NCBI GenBank assembly: GCA_022844045.1
Contig: JALHMM010000044.1
Span: 1-49,677 of the forward strand
From: Reyranellaceae bacterium
Lineage (GTDB): Bacteria; Pseudomonadota; Alphaproteobacteria; Reyranellales; Reyranellaceae
Direction of reading: 5' to 3'
DNA length: 49,677 nt
The position numbers and the translations under genes were made by a program. Below, one piece after another: positions 1 to 7,910 of the stretch; the first letter of the stretch is position 1; each line of letters opens with the position of its first letter. The notes under the pieces are model-generated. The model did not search any database. It saw nothing but the letters and a program-made list of their open reading frames with translations, and was not told the DNA's origin.

Positions 1-176
1 GGCGGCGGCGCGCCCGGCTTGGCGGCACCGCCCGGCGCGGGAGCGCCCGGCCTTGCCGGGCCAGCGGCGGTAAGATCGGGCAGCTTGGCGCCCGGGCCCA
101 TATTGTACCACCACCACGCTCCGCCGCCGGCGGCTGCGAGCAGGATGGAGGCGGCGATCGCCACCTTGTGTCGCAT
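1..176 (-). CDS. Exported or membrane-anchored protein, N-terminal fragment (possible RND efflux adaptor)
   Basis: Only the first 58 codons are in the window; the gene continues past the left edge. It opens with MRHK, then a hydrophobic stretch (VAIAASILLAAAGGG) and a WWWY cluster, followed by a Pro/Gly/Ala-rich linker. A short positive N terminus, one membrane anchor and a proline-rich linker is the usual opening of RND/MFP periplasmic adaptor proteins, but no adaptor domain is visible, so this is a guess from shape. It is transcribed away from the DedA-like gene, and the 251 bp between them must hold both promoters. Confidence 0.45.
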   Translation of the reverse strand, partial: MRHKVAIAASILLAAAGGGAWWWYNMGPGAKLPDLTAAGPARPGAPAPGGAAKPGAPP

Positions 177-389
177 GAACCCGCTGTCTCCAACCTTGCC
201 GGCACCCTCGCGTCTTGCGCGCGCCCGGGCCGGAACCGTCCCCGTCGTGACTGGTAGTTTACCGCCAATCGGCTGCGGGAGGGATGCGAAATCCGAGCCA
301 AGTCGCCGAAGAGACGCATGGTCACAGGGCGTTACAGGAGGGTGATCGGGCGTGCTATGGCGTGGGGGATGATTGACCCGCCTCATTAT

Positions 390-412
390 CCTTCCCTGCC
401 AGCGGGGGAAGG
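390..412. repeat. Short palindrome, single half of the CCTTCC/GGAAGG element
   Basis: A 23-bp imperfect palindrome (CCTTCCCTGCC then AGCGGGGGAAGG) 15 bp before the DedA-like start. It matches the terminal palindromes of the longer elements elsewhere in the window but has no partner. Read as RNA it could form a hairpin just ahead of the ribosome-binding region. Confidence 0.6.
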
Positions 413-427
413 TATCAGTCTCAGCCC

Positions 428-1009
428 ATGATCCGCCGGCTGTACGACTGGGTGATCGGCCTGGCCGGCCATCGCCGCGCCATCCCCGCGATGGGGGCGG
501 TGTCGTTCCTCGAGAGCTCGTTCTTCCCCATCCCGCCCGACGTCATGCTGGTGCCCATGGTGCTGGCGCGGCGCGACAAGGCGTGGACCATCGCCACCGT
601 TTGCACGGTGTGCTCGGTGCTGGGTGGCCTGATGGGCTACGCCATCGGCTACTACCTGTTCGAGACCATCGGCGCCTGGGTGGTGAAGGTCTACAGCCTT
701 CAGGGCGCGCTCGACAATTTTCGCGCCGGCTTCGAGCAATACGGCGTCTGGATCATCCTGGTCAAAGGCCTGACGCCGATTCCCTACAAGCTGGTGACGA
801 TCGCCAGCGGCGCCGCGCATTTCGATCTTTTCACCTTCACCTGGGCCTCGATCCTCACCCGGGGCGCGCGTTTCTTCCTGGTGGCGGCGCTGTTGTGGAA
901 GTTTGGCGAGCCGATCCGCGCCTTCATCGAGAAGCGGCTCACCTTGCTGACCTGGCTGTTCCTGATCGCCCTGATCGGTGGCTTCGTCGCCTTCCGCTAT
1001 CTGTTCTGA
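428..1009 (+). CDS. DedA/YqaA family membrane protein
   Basis: A 193-residue integral membrane protein of the DedA (SNARE-associated) superfamily, YqaA branch. DedA proteins of known function act as lipid-carrier flippases or support membrane homeostasis; the YqaA branch is uncharacterised. Visible features are the ESSFFPIPPDV motif near residues 29-39, the first of the two re-entrant loops typical of the family, and a second loop region (LVKGLTPIPYKLVTIASG, about 112-129) with the conserved Pro-x-Pro and basic residue, followed by C-terminal hydrophobic helices. The length is normal. DsbB follows 45 bp downstream on the same strand, so the two may be co-transcribed. Confidence 0.88.
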   Translation: MIRRLYDWVIGLAGHRRAIPAMGAVSFLESSFFPIPPDVMLVPMVLARRDKAWTIATVCTVCSVLGGLMGYAIGYYLFETIGAWVVKVYSLQGALDNFRAGFEQYGVWIILVKGLTPIPYKLVTIASGAAHFDLFTFTWASILTRGARFFLVAALLWKFGEPIRAFIEKRLTLLTWLFLIALIGGFVAFRYLF

Positions 1010-1054
1010 TGCGCGTTCCGACGATCGCCACAATCGTGCTCTGATATCCCGACC

Positions 1055-1567
1055 ATGACGCTCAGCTCCGCTTTGCCGATGCCGGACGGCGACCTCGCGC
1101 CGCCGCGCGCGGCGCTGCTGATCCTGCTGGGCAGCGGTGGTCTGCTGCTGGGCGCGCTGGCCTTCCAGCACATCGGCAAGATGCCGCCCTGCGCTCTCTG
1201 CTACTGGCAGCGGTACGGCCATATCGCCGCCCTGGGCATCGCCTGGCTGGCGCTGTGGCCCTTGCCGCGGCCGGCGCGCCTGGCGGTGCTGACCTTGGCC
1301 GGCCTGGCGCTTCTGGTCACCGCGGGCGTCGCCGCCTATCACGTCGGCGTCGAATGGAAATGGTGGCCCGGGCCACAAACCTGCGCGCCGGCCAGCAGTG
1401 GTTTCGGCGGCACCATCGATGAGATCAAGCGGCGCATCATGGGCACGCCGATGGTGCGCTGCGATTCGATCCCGTGGTCGATGCTGGGGCTGTCGATGGC
1501 CGGCTGGAACGCCGCGGTCTCGCTGCTGCTGGGCGTCGGCGCCCTGTCGCTGACGTGGAAGCGGTGA
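1055..1567 (+). CDS. dsbB: DsbB-type disulfide bond formation protein
   Basis: A 170-residue inner-membrane quinone reductase that re-oxidises the periplasmic thiol oxidase DsbA. Both redox cysteine pairs are present: CALC (Cys46/Cys49) at the periplasmic end of the first helix, and Cys110 with Cys136 in the second periplasmic loop. A Trp-Gln-Arg follows CALC, as in the family, where the Arg contacts quinone. Four hydrophobic helices are evident. No dsbA is nearby. The coq7 gene begins 13 bp after the stop, so ubiquinone synthesis and a quinone-using enzyme probably share a transcript. Confidence 0.9.
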   Translation: MTLSSALPMPDGDLAPPRAALLILLGSGGLLLGALAFQHIGKMPPCALCYWQRYGHIAALGIAWLALWPLPRPARLAVLTLAGLALLVTAGVAAYHVGVEWKWWPGPQTCAPASSGFGGTIDEIKRRIMGTPMVRCDSIPWSMLGLSMAGWNAAVSLLLGVGALSLTWKR

Positions 1568-1580
1568 AGGGGAGGCGGTG

Positions 1581-2150
1581 ATGACCAAGCGCACAGGCGA
1601 GGGCGCGATGCCCGGCGATCCCACCGCGCGCGACATCGTCGAACGCGTCATCCGCGTCGACCAGGCCGGCGAGTACGGCGCCATCCGCATCTACGAGGGC
1701 CAGCTCGCGGCGTTGCGCGCCACCGGCCGCGGCAACGGCGAGACGGCGCGCAAGATCGAGGCGATGCTGCGCCAGGAGCGCCAGCACAACGCCACCTTCG
1801 ACAGGCTGCTCGTCGAGCGCCGCGTGCGGCCCACGGCGCTGCAGCCGCTGTGGTCGGTGGCTGGCTTCGCGCTCGGCGCCGCCACCGCTTTGCTCGGCGA
1901 TCGGGCGGCGATGGCCTGCACGGTGGCGGTCGAGGAGACCATCGACAAGCACTACGCCGCGCAGCGTGACCAGCTCGGCGACGACGAAGCGAGCCTGCGC
2001 GAAACGGTCGAGACCTTCCGCAAGCAAGAGGTCGAGCATCGCGACGAGGCGCTGGCATCGGGCGCCGAGCAGGCCCCGGCCTACGAGACCTTGAGCGCCG
2101 CGATCCGCGCCGGCTCGCGGCTCGCGATCTGGCTCAGCGCGCGCATCTGA
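1581..2150 (+). CDS. coq7: Demethoxyubiquinone hydroxylase (Coq7/CLK-1 family)
   Basis: A di-iron monooxygenase that hydroxylates demethoxyubiquinone in the late ubiquinone pathway. The 189-residue ferritin-like four-helix protein shows the expected ligands: Glu31 (QAGEYGA), Glu66-x-x-His69 (ERQH), a central VEETIDKHY segment with Glu and His, and a C-terminal EVEH giving the last ExxH. I chose the ATG at 1581 because GGGGAGG lies at the right distance; an in-frame GTG directly before it (1578) is a less likely start. It follows dsbB closely in one operon. Confidence 0.92.
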   Translation: MTKRTGEGAMPGDPTARDIVERVIRVDQAGEYGAIRIYEGQLAALRATGRGNGETARKIEAMLRQERQHNATFDRLLVERRVRPTALQPLWSVAGFALGAATALLGDRAAMACTVAVEETIDKHYAAQRDQLGDDEASLRETVETFRKQEVEHRDEALASGAEQAPAYETLSAAIRAGSRLAIWLSARI

Positions 2151-2308
2151 TGGCCTCGCCCTGAGGGGCGGGCGAAAGCGCCTGTCATCCGCCCGACAAG
2201 TAAGCGTGGTGTAAGGCTGCCGGCGTGGACAGCCTGGGGCGGCGCCGTTACCAATGGGTTCCGGCAAGTACGATGATCGTGCCGCGGCGCCGGGTCGAGG
2301 AGGCGAAG

Positions 2309-2836
2309 ATGGCGATTCTGAAAAAGGGCATGGTGGGCGAGCCGGTCAAGCGGATGCAGGCGAAGCTCGGCGTGACGGCGGATGGCGACTTCGGCCCCGG
2401 CACGGAGAAGGCGCTGCGCGATTATCAGGCGGCGAACGGGCTGTCGGTCGACGGCGTGGCCGGGCCCGACACCTTCATGCACATGAAGCTGTACGAGCTG
2501 GTGCTGCTGATGAACGGCTCGCGTGGCGAGACCGTGAAGAAGGTCCAGGCCGAGCTGGGCGTCACCGCCGATGGCATCTACGGCCCGGCGACCGCGAAAG
2601 TCGTGCAGGCGTTTCAGGCCAAGAACGGCCTGGTCGCCGACGGCCTGGTCGGGCCCGACACGCTGGAGAAGATGACCGCCTTCGCCGAGTTCACGCCCGA
2701 CGTGGTCGCGCGATCGGTCGCCGCCGACGACGGCGACGGAGAGGCCCCCAAGACGCCGGAAAGCGCGGGGCCCGGCGCCGCGCCGGCACCTGAGCGCCGC
2801 AGCCTGTGGGCGCGCGTGAAGGGCCTGTTCTCGTAA
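2309..2836 (+). CDS. Protein with two peptidoglycan-binding (PG_binding_1) repeats
   Basis: A 175-residue protein with two PG_binding_1-like repeats, about residues 7-62 and 66-120. Each carries the signature G-x-x-V-K-x-[ML/V]-Q-x-x-L-G-V-T-A-D-G-x-[FY]-G-P-x-T and a closing VGPDT or AGPDT. The rest is an acidic then Ala/Pro-rich tail ending in a basic WARVKGLFS. No signal peptide or catalytic domain is visible, so it may be a cytosolic or unconventionally exported cell-wall-binding module. The start at 2309 is preferred over upstream in-frame codons because GAGGAGGCG precedes it. Confidence 0.8.
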   Translation: MAILKKGMVGEPVKRMQAKLGVTADGDFGPGTEKALRDYQAANGLSVDGVAGPDTFMHMKLYELVLLMNGSRGETVKKVQAELGVTADGIYGPATAKVVQAFQAKNGLVADGLVGPDTLEKMTAFAEFTPDVVARSVAADDGDGEAPKTPESAGPGAAPAPERRSLWARVKGLFS

Positions 2837-2874
2837 GCGCAAGCCCCGCCGCAAGCACGGCCACCACGACAGCG

Positions 2875-2911
2875 GATCAAGGCGCGAAGCGACAGCGAGA
2901 GCGCCTTGATC
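2875..2911. terminator. Hairpin after the PG-binding gene, candidate terminator
   Basis: Perfect 11-bp arms GATCAAGGCGC and GCGCCTTGATC enclose a 15-nt loop, 38 bp after the stop. There is no T-run behind it, so intrinsic termination is uncertain; it may instead be an RNA-stabilising hairpin. Confidence 0.4.
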
Positions 2912-2955
2912 ATTGCCCCTATCGGCCCCTTTAGGGGCCGTTAGGGGCAGGGGAC

Positions 2956-3049
2956 GTTGGCACCCCGTTGGCAGGGGGTTGGCACCCCGTCGGAAGGACC
3001 CGTTGACAGGGGGTTGGTACCCCGTTGGAAGCCGTTGGCACCCCGTTGG
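2956..3049. repeat. Degenerate minisatellite, four GTTGGCACCCCGTTGG units
   Basis: Four 16-bp units occur at 2956-2971, 2978-2993, 3013-3028 and 3034-3049, each one or two bases or fewer from GTTGGCACCCCGTTGG. Spacers vary (6, 19 and 5 bp) and themselves contain GTTGACAGGG or GGAAG pieces. Irregular spacing and unit decay separate this from a CRISPR array. Confidence 0.75.
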
Positions 3050-3284
3050 AAGACCGTTGGCAGCATCGGCGCTCACGCTCCGGCATTTCCGATGCTGACG
3101 TCGCAGCCGCGCGTCGTGCGGCCGTCCGTAGATCCGACGTTTGATCGAAGGACCCATCTCCACTCTGACGCTCCTGGAGGCGATGTCTGGCGACATGGTG
3201 CCGTGGACGATGCCGCATCGAGGGTTATTTGTAAATTTCTTATTTAACGAATTATCTATTACAGTGGAGATTCCTGCGTCGCCC

Positions 3285-3312
3285 TTGAAAAATCAGAATA
3301 TGAGTGTACAAT
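3285..3312 (+). promoter_or_regulatory. Sigma70-like promoter of the C39-like peptidase gene
   Basis: TTGAAA (3285-3290), a 16-bp spacer and TACAAT (3307-3312) sit inside an AT-rich stretch that contrasts with the surrounding GC-rich DNA. The match to the sigma70 consensus is five of six in each box. The predicted start near 3319 gives a 5' leader of about 34 nt that contains the G-run at 3331-3340. Confidence 0.6.
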
Positions 3313-3330
3313 CACTCACTTAGAATTCTT

Positions 3331-3340
3331 GGGGGGGGGG
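3331..3340 (+). repeat. Run of ten G in the leader of the C39-like gene
   Basis: An uninterrupted G10 lies between the predicted -10 box and the AGGA ribosome-binding site (3342-3345) of the gene starting at 3353. Tracts this long slip readily in replication. If translation began instead at the in-frame TTG at 3329, length changes would shift the frame. Confidence 0.85.
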
Positions 3341-3352
3341 CAGGATAACCAC

Positions 3353-3886
3353 ATGACCAAGACGACAAAGGTGAAGGACTCCAAAAACCGGGAGTTCCGT
3401 ACCGTCACGCAAAAGACCCAGGTCACCTGCGGGCCGGCCTGCTGCCTGATCATGTGGGCCAACGTCTACGACGCCGATCCCAAGGCCGACGAGGGCGGCG
3501 TGATCGCGCTCAGCAAGGCCTTTCCCAAGCCCTGGAACGCGGTGACCGGCGCGGAGATCGGCAACCTCTCGAGCGTGCTGCGCCAGATGGGCGTGCGCAC
3601 CACGGTCGAGATCTTCACCAACAACGGCAAGCTGAAGACGGCGCTGACCACCAAGATCAAGCCCAAGAAGCCGGCGCTGGTGTTCGTCGAATGGGAGGTG
3701 GCCGCCGTCGTGAAGGGCCACTTCGCCGTCTGCGCCGCGGCGATGGCGTCGGAGGACAGGTACACCGTCCTCGACCCGATGTACGGGCTGCAGGAGATGG
3801 TCGGCCTGCCATACTACTATCCCTACACGAGCGATGACGAGGTGGTGTCGCTGAAGTTCACCGGCGCCGTGGCCTTCGTCGAGTAG
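3353..3886 (+). CDS. Stand-alone C39-like cysteine peptidase-fold protein
   Basis: A 177-residue cytosolic-looking protein with the layout of a papain-like C39 peptidase domain: Gln20 or Gln23 as oxyanion residue, Cys26 in TQVTCGPACCL, His123 in KGHFAV, and Asp141 in YTVLDPMYG. Bacteriocin-processing C39 domains cleave double-glycine leaders and are normally fused to an ABC exporter; this one has no membrane or ATPase part and no transporter next to it. It may act on its own or be a catalytic relic used for binding. The start at 3353 is chosen for AGGA seven bases upstream. It has its own promoter and converges with the molybdopterin-subunit gene, 13 bp away. The function is not known. Confidence 0.7.
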   Translation: MTKTTKVKDSKNREFRTVTQKTQVTCGPACCLIMWANVYDADPKADEGGVIALSKAFPKPWNAVTGAEIGNLSSVLRQMGVRTTVEIFTNNGKLKTALTTKIKPKKPALVFVEWEVAAVVKGHFAVCAAAMASEDRYTVLDPMYGLQEMVGLPYYYPYTSDDEVVSLKFTGAVAFVE

Positions 3887-3899
3887 CAGCGCCGAGACC

Positions 3900-6198
3900 T
3901 CATGCGCGCGCCGCGTCGATCGCGCGCCAGACGCGTTCGGGCGTCGCCGGCATCTCGATGTGCTCGACGCCGAGATCGCCGAGCGCGTCGACGATGGCGT
4001 TGACGATCACGCCCAGCGCCGGGGTGATGCCGCCTTCGCCGCCGCCGCGCAGGCCCAGCGGATGGCTCGTCGAGGGCACCTCGCTGATCGCGGTGACGAA
4101 GGACGGCAGGTCGAGCGCGCGCGGCAGGGCGTAATCCATGAACGAGGCGCTCAGCATCTGGCCCTGCGCGTCGTAGACGCATCGCTCCATCAGCGCCTGG
4201 CCGGCGCCCTGTGCGATGCCGCCATGGGTCTGGCCGTGCAGGATCGGCGGATTGACCGCGCGCCCGACATCGTCGATCGCGCAGTAGCTCGCGATGCGCA
4301 CCGCGCCGGTTTCGGCGTCGACCTCGACCTCGCAGACATGCCAGCCATAGGGATAGGCGCCGACGCGGCTGTCGACCTCGCCGGTGCCGGCGATCGGGCC
4401 GTGACGCGCGGCCAGCGCCAGCAGGCTGACGCTGCGGTCGGTACCCTTCACGGTGAAACGTCCGTCAGCGAAAGCGAGGTCGGCGGGATCGGCTTCGAGC
4501 GCCTCGGCCGCCAGCGTCGTCGCGCGTTCGATGATGATGCCGGACGCCTGGTGGATCGTGGTCGCGGCCATGCGCATCGAGCGGCCGGAATGCGAGCCGC
4601 CGCCAGCCTGCACGCGCTTCGTGTCGCCGGCGACCATCCGTACGCGCGTCGCGTCGATGCCGAGCCACTCGGCGATCAGCTGCGCGAAGCTGGTGGCGTG
4701 GCCCTGGCCGGCCGAGAGCGTGCCGATCACCACCTCGACGATGCCGTCCGACAGCACCGTGACCTCGGCGCGTTCCTGCGGCGCGCCGCTTTGCGATTCG
4801 ACATAGCCGCCCAGGCCGATGCCGCGACGCAGCCCGCGCACCGCCGACGCTGCGCGCCGCGCGGCGAAGCCGTTCCAATCGGAGAGCTGCAGGATGCGCT
4901 CGAGCGTGCCGGCGTAGTCGCCGCTGTCGTAGGTCACGCCGAAGGCGTTGGTGTAAGGCATCGCTGACAGCGGCACGAGGTTGCGCCGACGCAGCGCCAC
5001 GCGGTCGAAGCCGTGCCGTCGCGCGGCGAGATCGATCAGCCGCTCGATCATGAACATGGTCTCGGGCCGCCCGGCGCTGCGATAGGGCGCGGTCGGTGGC
5101 GTGTTGCTCATCACCGCGCGGGCGCGCGCCGCGGCGGGCAGGCGATACAGGCTGGTCATCACCTGCGTGCCCTTGGTCAGCGGGATGAACGAGGCGGTGT
5201 AGGCGCCGACATTCGACAGGCCCGACGCGTCGAGTGCGAGGAAGTTGCCCTCGGCGTCGAGCGCCAGCGCGCCGTGCGCGCGCAGGTCGCGGCCCTGGTA
5301 GTCGCTGACGAAGCTCTCCTGCCGTGTCGCCGTCCATTTCACCGGCCGGCCGACGCGGCGCGCCGCCCAGGCGACCAGCGCGAACTCGGGATAGAAGAAA
5401 TTGCGGGTGCCGAAATTGCCGCCGGTATCCTCGGCGATCACCCGCACGCGCTCGGGCTCGATGCCGAGGATCATCGCCAGCTCGCGCCTGGGCCGCACCA
5501 CGCCACCGCCGCCGGCGTAGAGCGTGGTGGTGCCATCCGTGGCGTCGTACGCCGCCAGCGCAGCACGCGGCTCCATCGGCACGCCGGTGACGCGCTGGAT
5601 CAGGCTGTCGAGGCGCACGATGTGCGTGGCGCGTGCGAACGCCGCCGCGACAGCCTCGCGCGCGCCGACTTCTGAATCGACGGCGATGTTGCCGGGCTGG
5701 TCGCTCCACAACGCCGGCGCGTCGGGCGAGACGGCATCGGCGCTATCGCTCACGGCGGTGAGCGGTTGGTAGTCGACCTCGACCAGCTCGGCGGCGTCAT
5801 GGGCGACCGCCAGGGTCTCGGCGACGACGAAGGCCACCGCCTCGCCGACATGGCGCGCCGCGTCGATCGCCAGCACCGGCTGGCGCACCACGCGATGCGG
5901 GGTGCCGTCGCTGTTGGGCAGCTTGATATCGGGCGGGCTCATCGCCGTGGGGATATGCGGGATCGGCCGCAGCCCGTCGGCCACGAGCTCCGCACCCGTC
6001 AGCACCGCAAGCACACCAGGCAGCGCGCGCGCCCGCGTCGCATCGATGCCGACGATTCGCGCATGCGCATGCGGCGAACGCAGCACGACGGCGTAGGCTT
6101 GGCCGGGCAAACTGAAATCGTCGCTATACCGACCACCCCCCCGTCAGCAGCCGCGCATCCTCAAACCGCGGCAACGACGCGCCGATGCCACTCTTCAT
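3900..6198 (-). CDS. Xanthine dehydrogenase-family molybdopterin-binding subunit (CoxL/XdhA-like), frameshifted near the 5' end
   Basis: The large molybdenum-cofactor subunit of a molybdenum hydroxylase (aldehyde, xanthine or CO-type). Family marks include LRSPHAHARI, GGNFGTRNFF, APYRSAGRPE (the active-site loop of the CoxL-like group), GAGGS-like GGGSHSGRSM in the cofactor region, and the C-terminal GGGEGG holding the catalytic Glu. The expected N terminus (ATG at 6198, MKSGIGASLPRFEDARLLTGGG) is in a different frame from the rest; seven C at 6136-6142 on the plus strand need one base fewer to restore TGGGRYSDDFSLPGQ. Removing it gives 765 residues, normal for the family. Without correction the body could only start internally near 6110 (TTG). 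No FAD or iron-sulfur subunit genes adjoin it. It may be a pseudogene, a slippage-controlled gene or a sequencing error. Confidence 0.82.
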
Positions 6199-6253
6199 CG
6201 TTCTTCCCCCGGAGGGCAGGGCAATCGCATATGGCCAGTTTGACTTGGTTTTG

Positions 6254-6377
6254 CCTTCCCCCGGAGGGGGAAGGTGCCCGAAGGGCGGATGGGGGATGTC
6301 GAAGACGGACACTGCGTTTGTTGAAACATCCCCCATCCGTCGCGCTACGCGCGCCACCTTCCCCCTCCGGGGGAAGG
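6254..6377. repeat. Palindromic element, about 124 bp, subfamily 1
   Basis: Terminal palindromes CCTTCCCCCGGAGGGGGAAG(G) at both ends flank a small GCCCGAAGGGC stem on one side and long inner arms of the GGATGGGGGATG / CATCCCCCATCC type. It fills the gap between the VOC gene and the molybdopterin-subunit start. A degenerate extra half-copy sits at about 6203-6222. Confidence 0.85.
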
Positions 6378-6391
6378 TAGAGGCCCGTCAC

Positions 6392-6952
6392 TCATGGCCG
6401 GCGCAGCAGCTCTTCGTCGGGCACGCCCGATTCGTATTGGCGCACCATCTCGTCGGGATCGAAAGCCACGCCAATCGGATTCTTCAGGAACGCCTCGGTC
6501 TGCAGATACGCGGCCGCCGCTTCCTTCGTCGGATACGCGTCGACCTGCAACTCGATCGAGGTGCCGTCGGGGTCGTGGTAGTACATCGACACCGTGGGCC
6601 CGTGATTGATCGGCCGGTAGGGCGTGATGCCCTCAGCCTTCAGCCGCTTGTACGTCGAGAGCAGATCGCCCAAGGTGCGATAGCCATAGGCGAAATGCGC
6701 CAGGCCCCAGGCCTTGGCGTCAGGCGCGTGCAGATCGGGAACGTTGACGATGGCGAGGCGGTGATGCTCGTCGTCGTAGGTGATGAAACAGATGCGCCCG
6801 TCATCGAACACCGTGCGCGCGTTGAGCACGGTCTCGTACAAGCGCCGCATCGCGTCGTACTTGGTGGTGCGCACGACGAAATGCGCGAAGATCGCCGGCG
6901 AGATCGGCTTGCTGTCGAGCGGGCGCTTCAGGTTATCGGCTCTCGAGTCCAT
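6392..6952 (-). CDS. VOC-family metalloprotein (extradiol dioxygenase/glyoxalase-like)
   Basis: A 186-residue vicinal-oxygen-chelate protein. The probable metal ligands are His24 (AHFVVRTT), His86 (LAHFAYG) and Glu134 (TSIELQVD), the 2-His-1-Glu set of type I extradiol dioxygenases; HDPDG before the Glu is also typical. A C-terminal extension of about 45 residues ends in the acidic PDEELLRRP. The start at 6952 has GGAGG nine bases upstream. Cytosolic; the substrate cannot be told from the sequence. It lies between two palindromic elements. Confidence 0.85.
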   Translation of the reverse strand: MDSRADNLKRPLDSKPISPAIFAHFVVRTTKYDAMRRLYETVLNARTVFDDGRICFITYDDEHHRLAIVNVPDLHAPDAKAWGLAHFAYGYRTLGDLLSTYKRLKAEGITPYRPINHGPTVSMYYHDPDGTSIELQVDAYPTKEAAAAYLQTEAFLKNPIGVAFDPDEMVRQYESGVPDEELLRRP

Positions 6953-6981
6953 GGGGGCACCTCCGGATGCCCCGCATCCTA

Positions 6982-7122
6982 CCTTCCCCCGCAGGCGGGG
7001 GAAGGTGGCGCGTAGCGCCGGATGGGGGTGGTTGGTGCGACCACCCCTCTGTCCGTGACTGGCCGCGATGCCGACACCCCCATCCGCCCTTCGGGCACCT
7101 TCCCCCGCAGAGCGGGGGAAGG
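6982..7122. repeat. Palindromic element, 141 bp, subfamily 2
   Basis: End palindromes of the CCTTCCCCCGC / GCGGGGGAAGG type enclose GGCGCGTAGCGCC and GCCCTTCGGGC stems and a GGATGGGGGTGG...CACCCCCATCC pair of arms. Its length and inner sequence match the copy inside the Fbp-type permease gene at 27480. It lies in the divergent VOC/lysE intergenic region, ending 14 bp before the lysE start. Confidence 0.88.
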
Positions 7123-7135
7123 TAGGAGTGGAGCC

Positions 7136-7750
7136 ATGACCCTCGAATTCCTCATCACCACCTTCATCGTCGTCGCCTCGCCCGGCACTGGCGTGCTCTA
7201 CACCTTGGCCGCCGGGCTGACGCGCGGCGCGCGCGCCAGCGTCGTCGCCGCCTTCGGCTGCACGCTGGGCATCGTGCCGCACATGGCGGCGGCGATCCTC
7301 GGCCTGGCGGCGCTGCTGCACACCAGCGCGCTCGCCTTCGAGATCTTCAAGTATGTCGGCGTCGCCTATCTGCTGTGGATGGCGTGGAGCACGCTGCAGG
7401 AACGCGGCGCGCTCAAGGTCGACGAGCGCGCGGCGGGCGATCGCGGCTTCATGCAGGTGACGATCGAGGCGATCCTGATCAACATCCTCAACCCCAAGCT
7501 CTCGATCTTCTTCCTCGCCTTCCTGCCGCAATTCGTCAGCGCCGAGGAAGCGCGGCCGCTCGCCGGCATGCTGACCTTGAGCGCCGTCTTCATGCTGATG
7601 ACCTTCGTGGTCTTCGTCATCTACGGCCTGCTCGCCGCCGCGATCCGCGACCACGTGATCTCGCGCCCCCGCGTGCTCATCTGGATGCGCCGCACGTTCG
7701 CCGCCGCGTTCGTCGCGCTGGGCGCCAAGCTGGCGGTGGCGGATCGGTGA
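7136..7750 (+). CDS. LysE/RhtB-family amino-acid exporter
   Basis: A 204-residue polytopic membrane protein of the LysE family, which exports basic amino acids, homoserine/threonine or related metabolites. The N-terminal ASPGTGVLYTLAAGLTRGAR stands for the family motif SPGPxxxxxxxxGxxxG, with the second Pro replaced by Thr. The central ILINILNPKLSIFFLAFLPQF is the conserved NPK-A-FF segment. About six helices are evident. The start at 7136 has GGAG upstream, 13 bp after a 141-bp palindrome. Its last 184 bp recur at 9295-9478. Confidence 0.9.
   Translation: MTLEFLITTFIVVASPGTGVLYTLAAGLTRGARASVVAAFGCTLGIVPHMAAAILGLAALLHTSALAFEIFKYVGVAYLLWMAWSTLQERGALKVDERAAGDRGFMQVTIEAILINILNPKLSIFFLAFLPQFVSAEEARPLAGMLTLSAVFMLMTFVVFVIYGLLAAAIRDHVISRPRVLIWMRRTFAAAFVALGAKLAVADR
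7567..7750 (+). repeat. Direct repeat A: 3' end of lysE
   Basis: This 184-bp stretch aligns without gaps to 9295-9478, with about a dozen substitutions, both ending at the TGA. The two copies bracket the methyltransferase/acetyltransferase island. Confidence 0.9.
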
Positions 7751-7763
7751 TGATGAGTGCCTT

Positions 7764-7910
7764 GGTCGGACCGTCAGGGCTCTCGCCGGCGATGCCAAGG
7801 CGATCCGCCACAGCGGGCGGGTTCTGCGTGTGGCGGACCTTGCCGAGACCTATGGCTTCACGGACATCGACGGCCGCCGCGTTCCCGCTTTCGAACTGGA
7901 GGAGGCATGA
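7764..7910 (+). pseudogene. C-terminal remnant of a short-chain dehydrogenase/reductase
   Basis: Forty-eight codons in one frame read GRTVRALAGDAKAIRHSGRV... then VADLAETYGFTDIDG and RRVPAFELEEA before a TGA. This is the usual C-terminal tail of SDR-family oxidoreductases (replacement of the cofactor and catalytic parts is complete: none remains). It begins 13 bp after the lysE stop and its TGA overlaps the ATG of the methyltransferase by four bases, so it marks the left junction of an acquired or rearranged segment cut in the middle of an operon. Confidence 0.6.

Larger units (their letters stand above)
2837..3284. other. Gene-free tract with hairpins, minisatellite and an AT-rich end
   Basis: This is the only long stretch without a supported gene. 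In order it holds an 11-bp-stem hairpin (2875-2911), a short perfect palindrome of GGCCCC/GGGGCC type (2923-2940), a four-unit degenerate minisatellite (2956-3049), about 150 bp of ordinary GC-rich sequence, and an abrupt AT-rich stretch from about 3219 leading into the promoter of the C39-like gene. Open frames across the minisatellite show no codon structure or homology that I recognise. Confidence 0.7.

Noticed and set aside
386..1690. A 434-codon minus-strand ORF opposite the DedA and DsbB genes
   Set aside because: It overlaps two genes with clear motifs, has a low-complexity Arg/Gln/His/Asp composition typical of antisense frames in GC-rich DNA, and shows no domain.
2956..3049. CRISPR-like array
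   Set aside because: Units are 16 bp, spacers are 5-19 bp and repeat-derived, and no cas gene is in the window.
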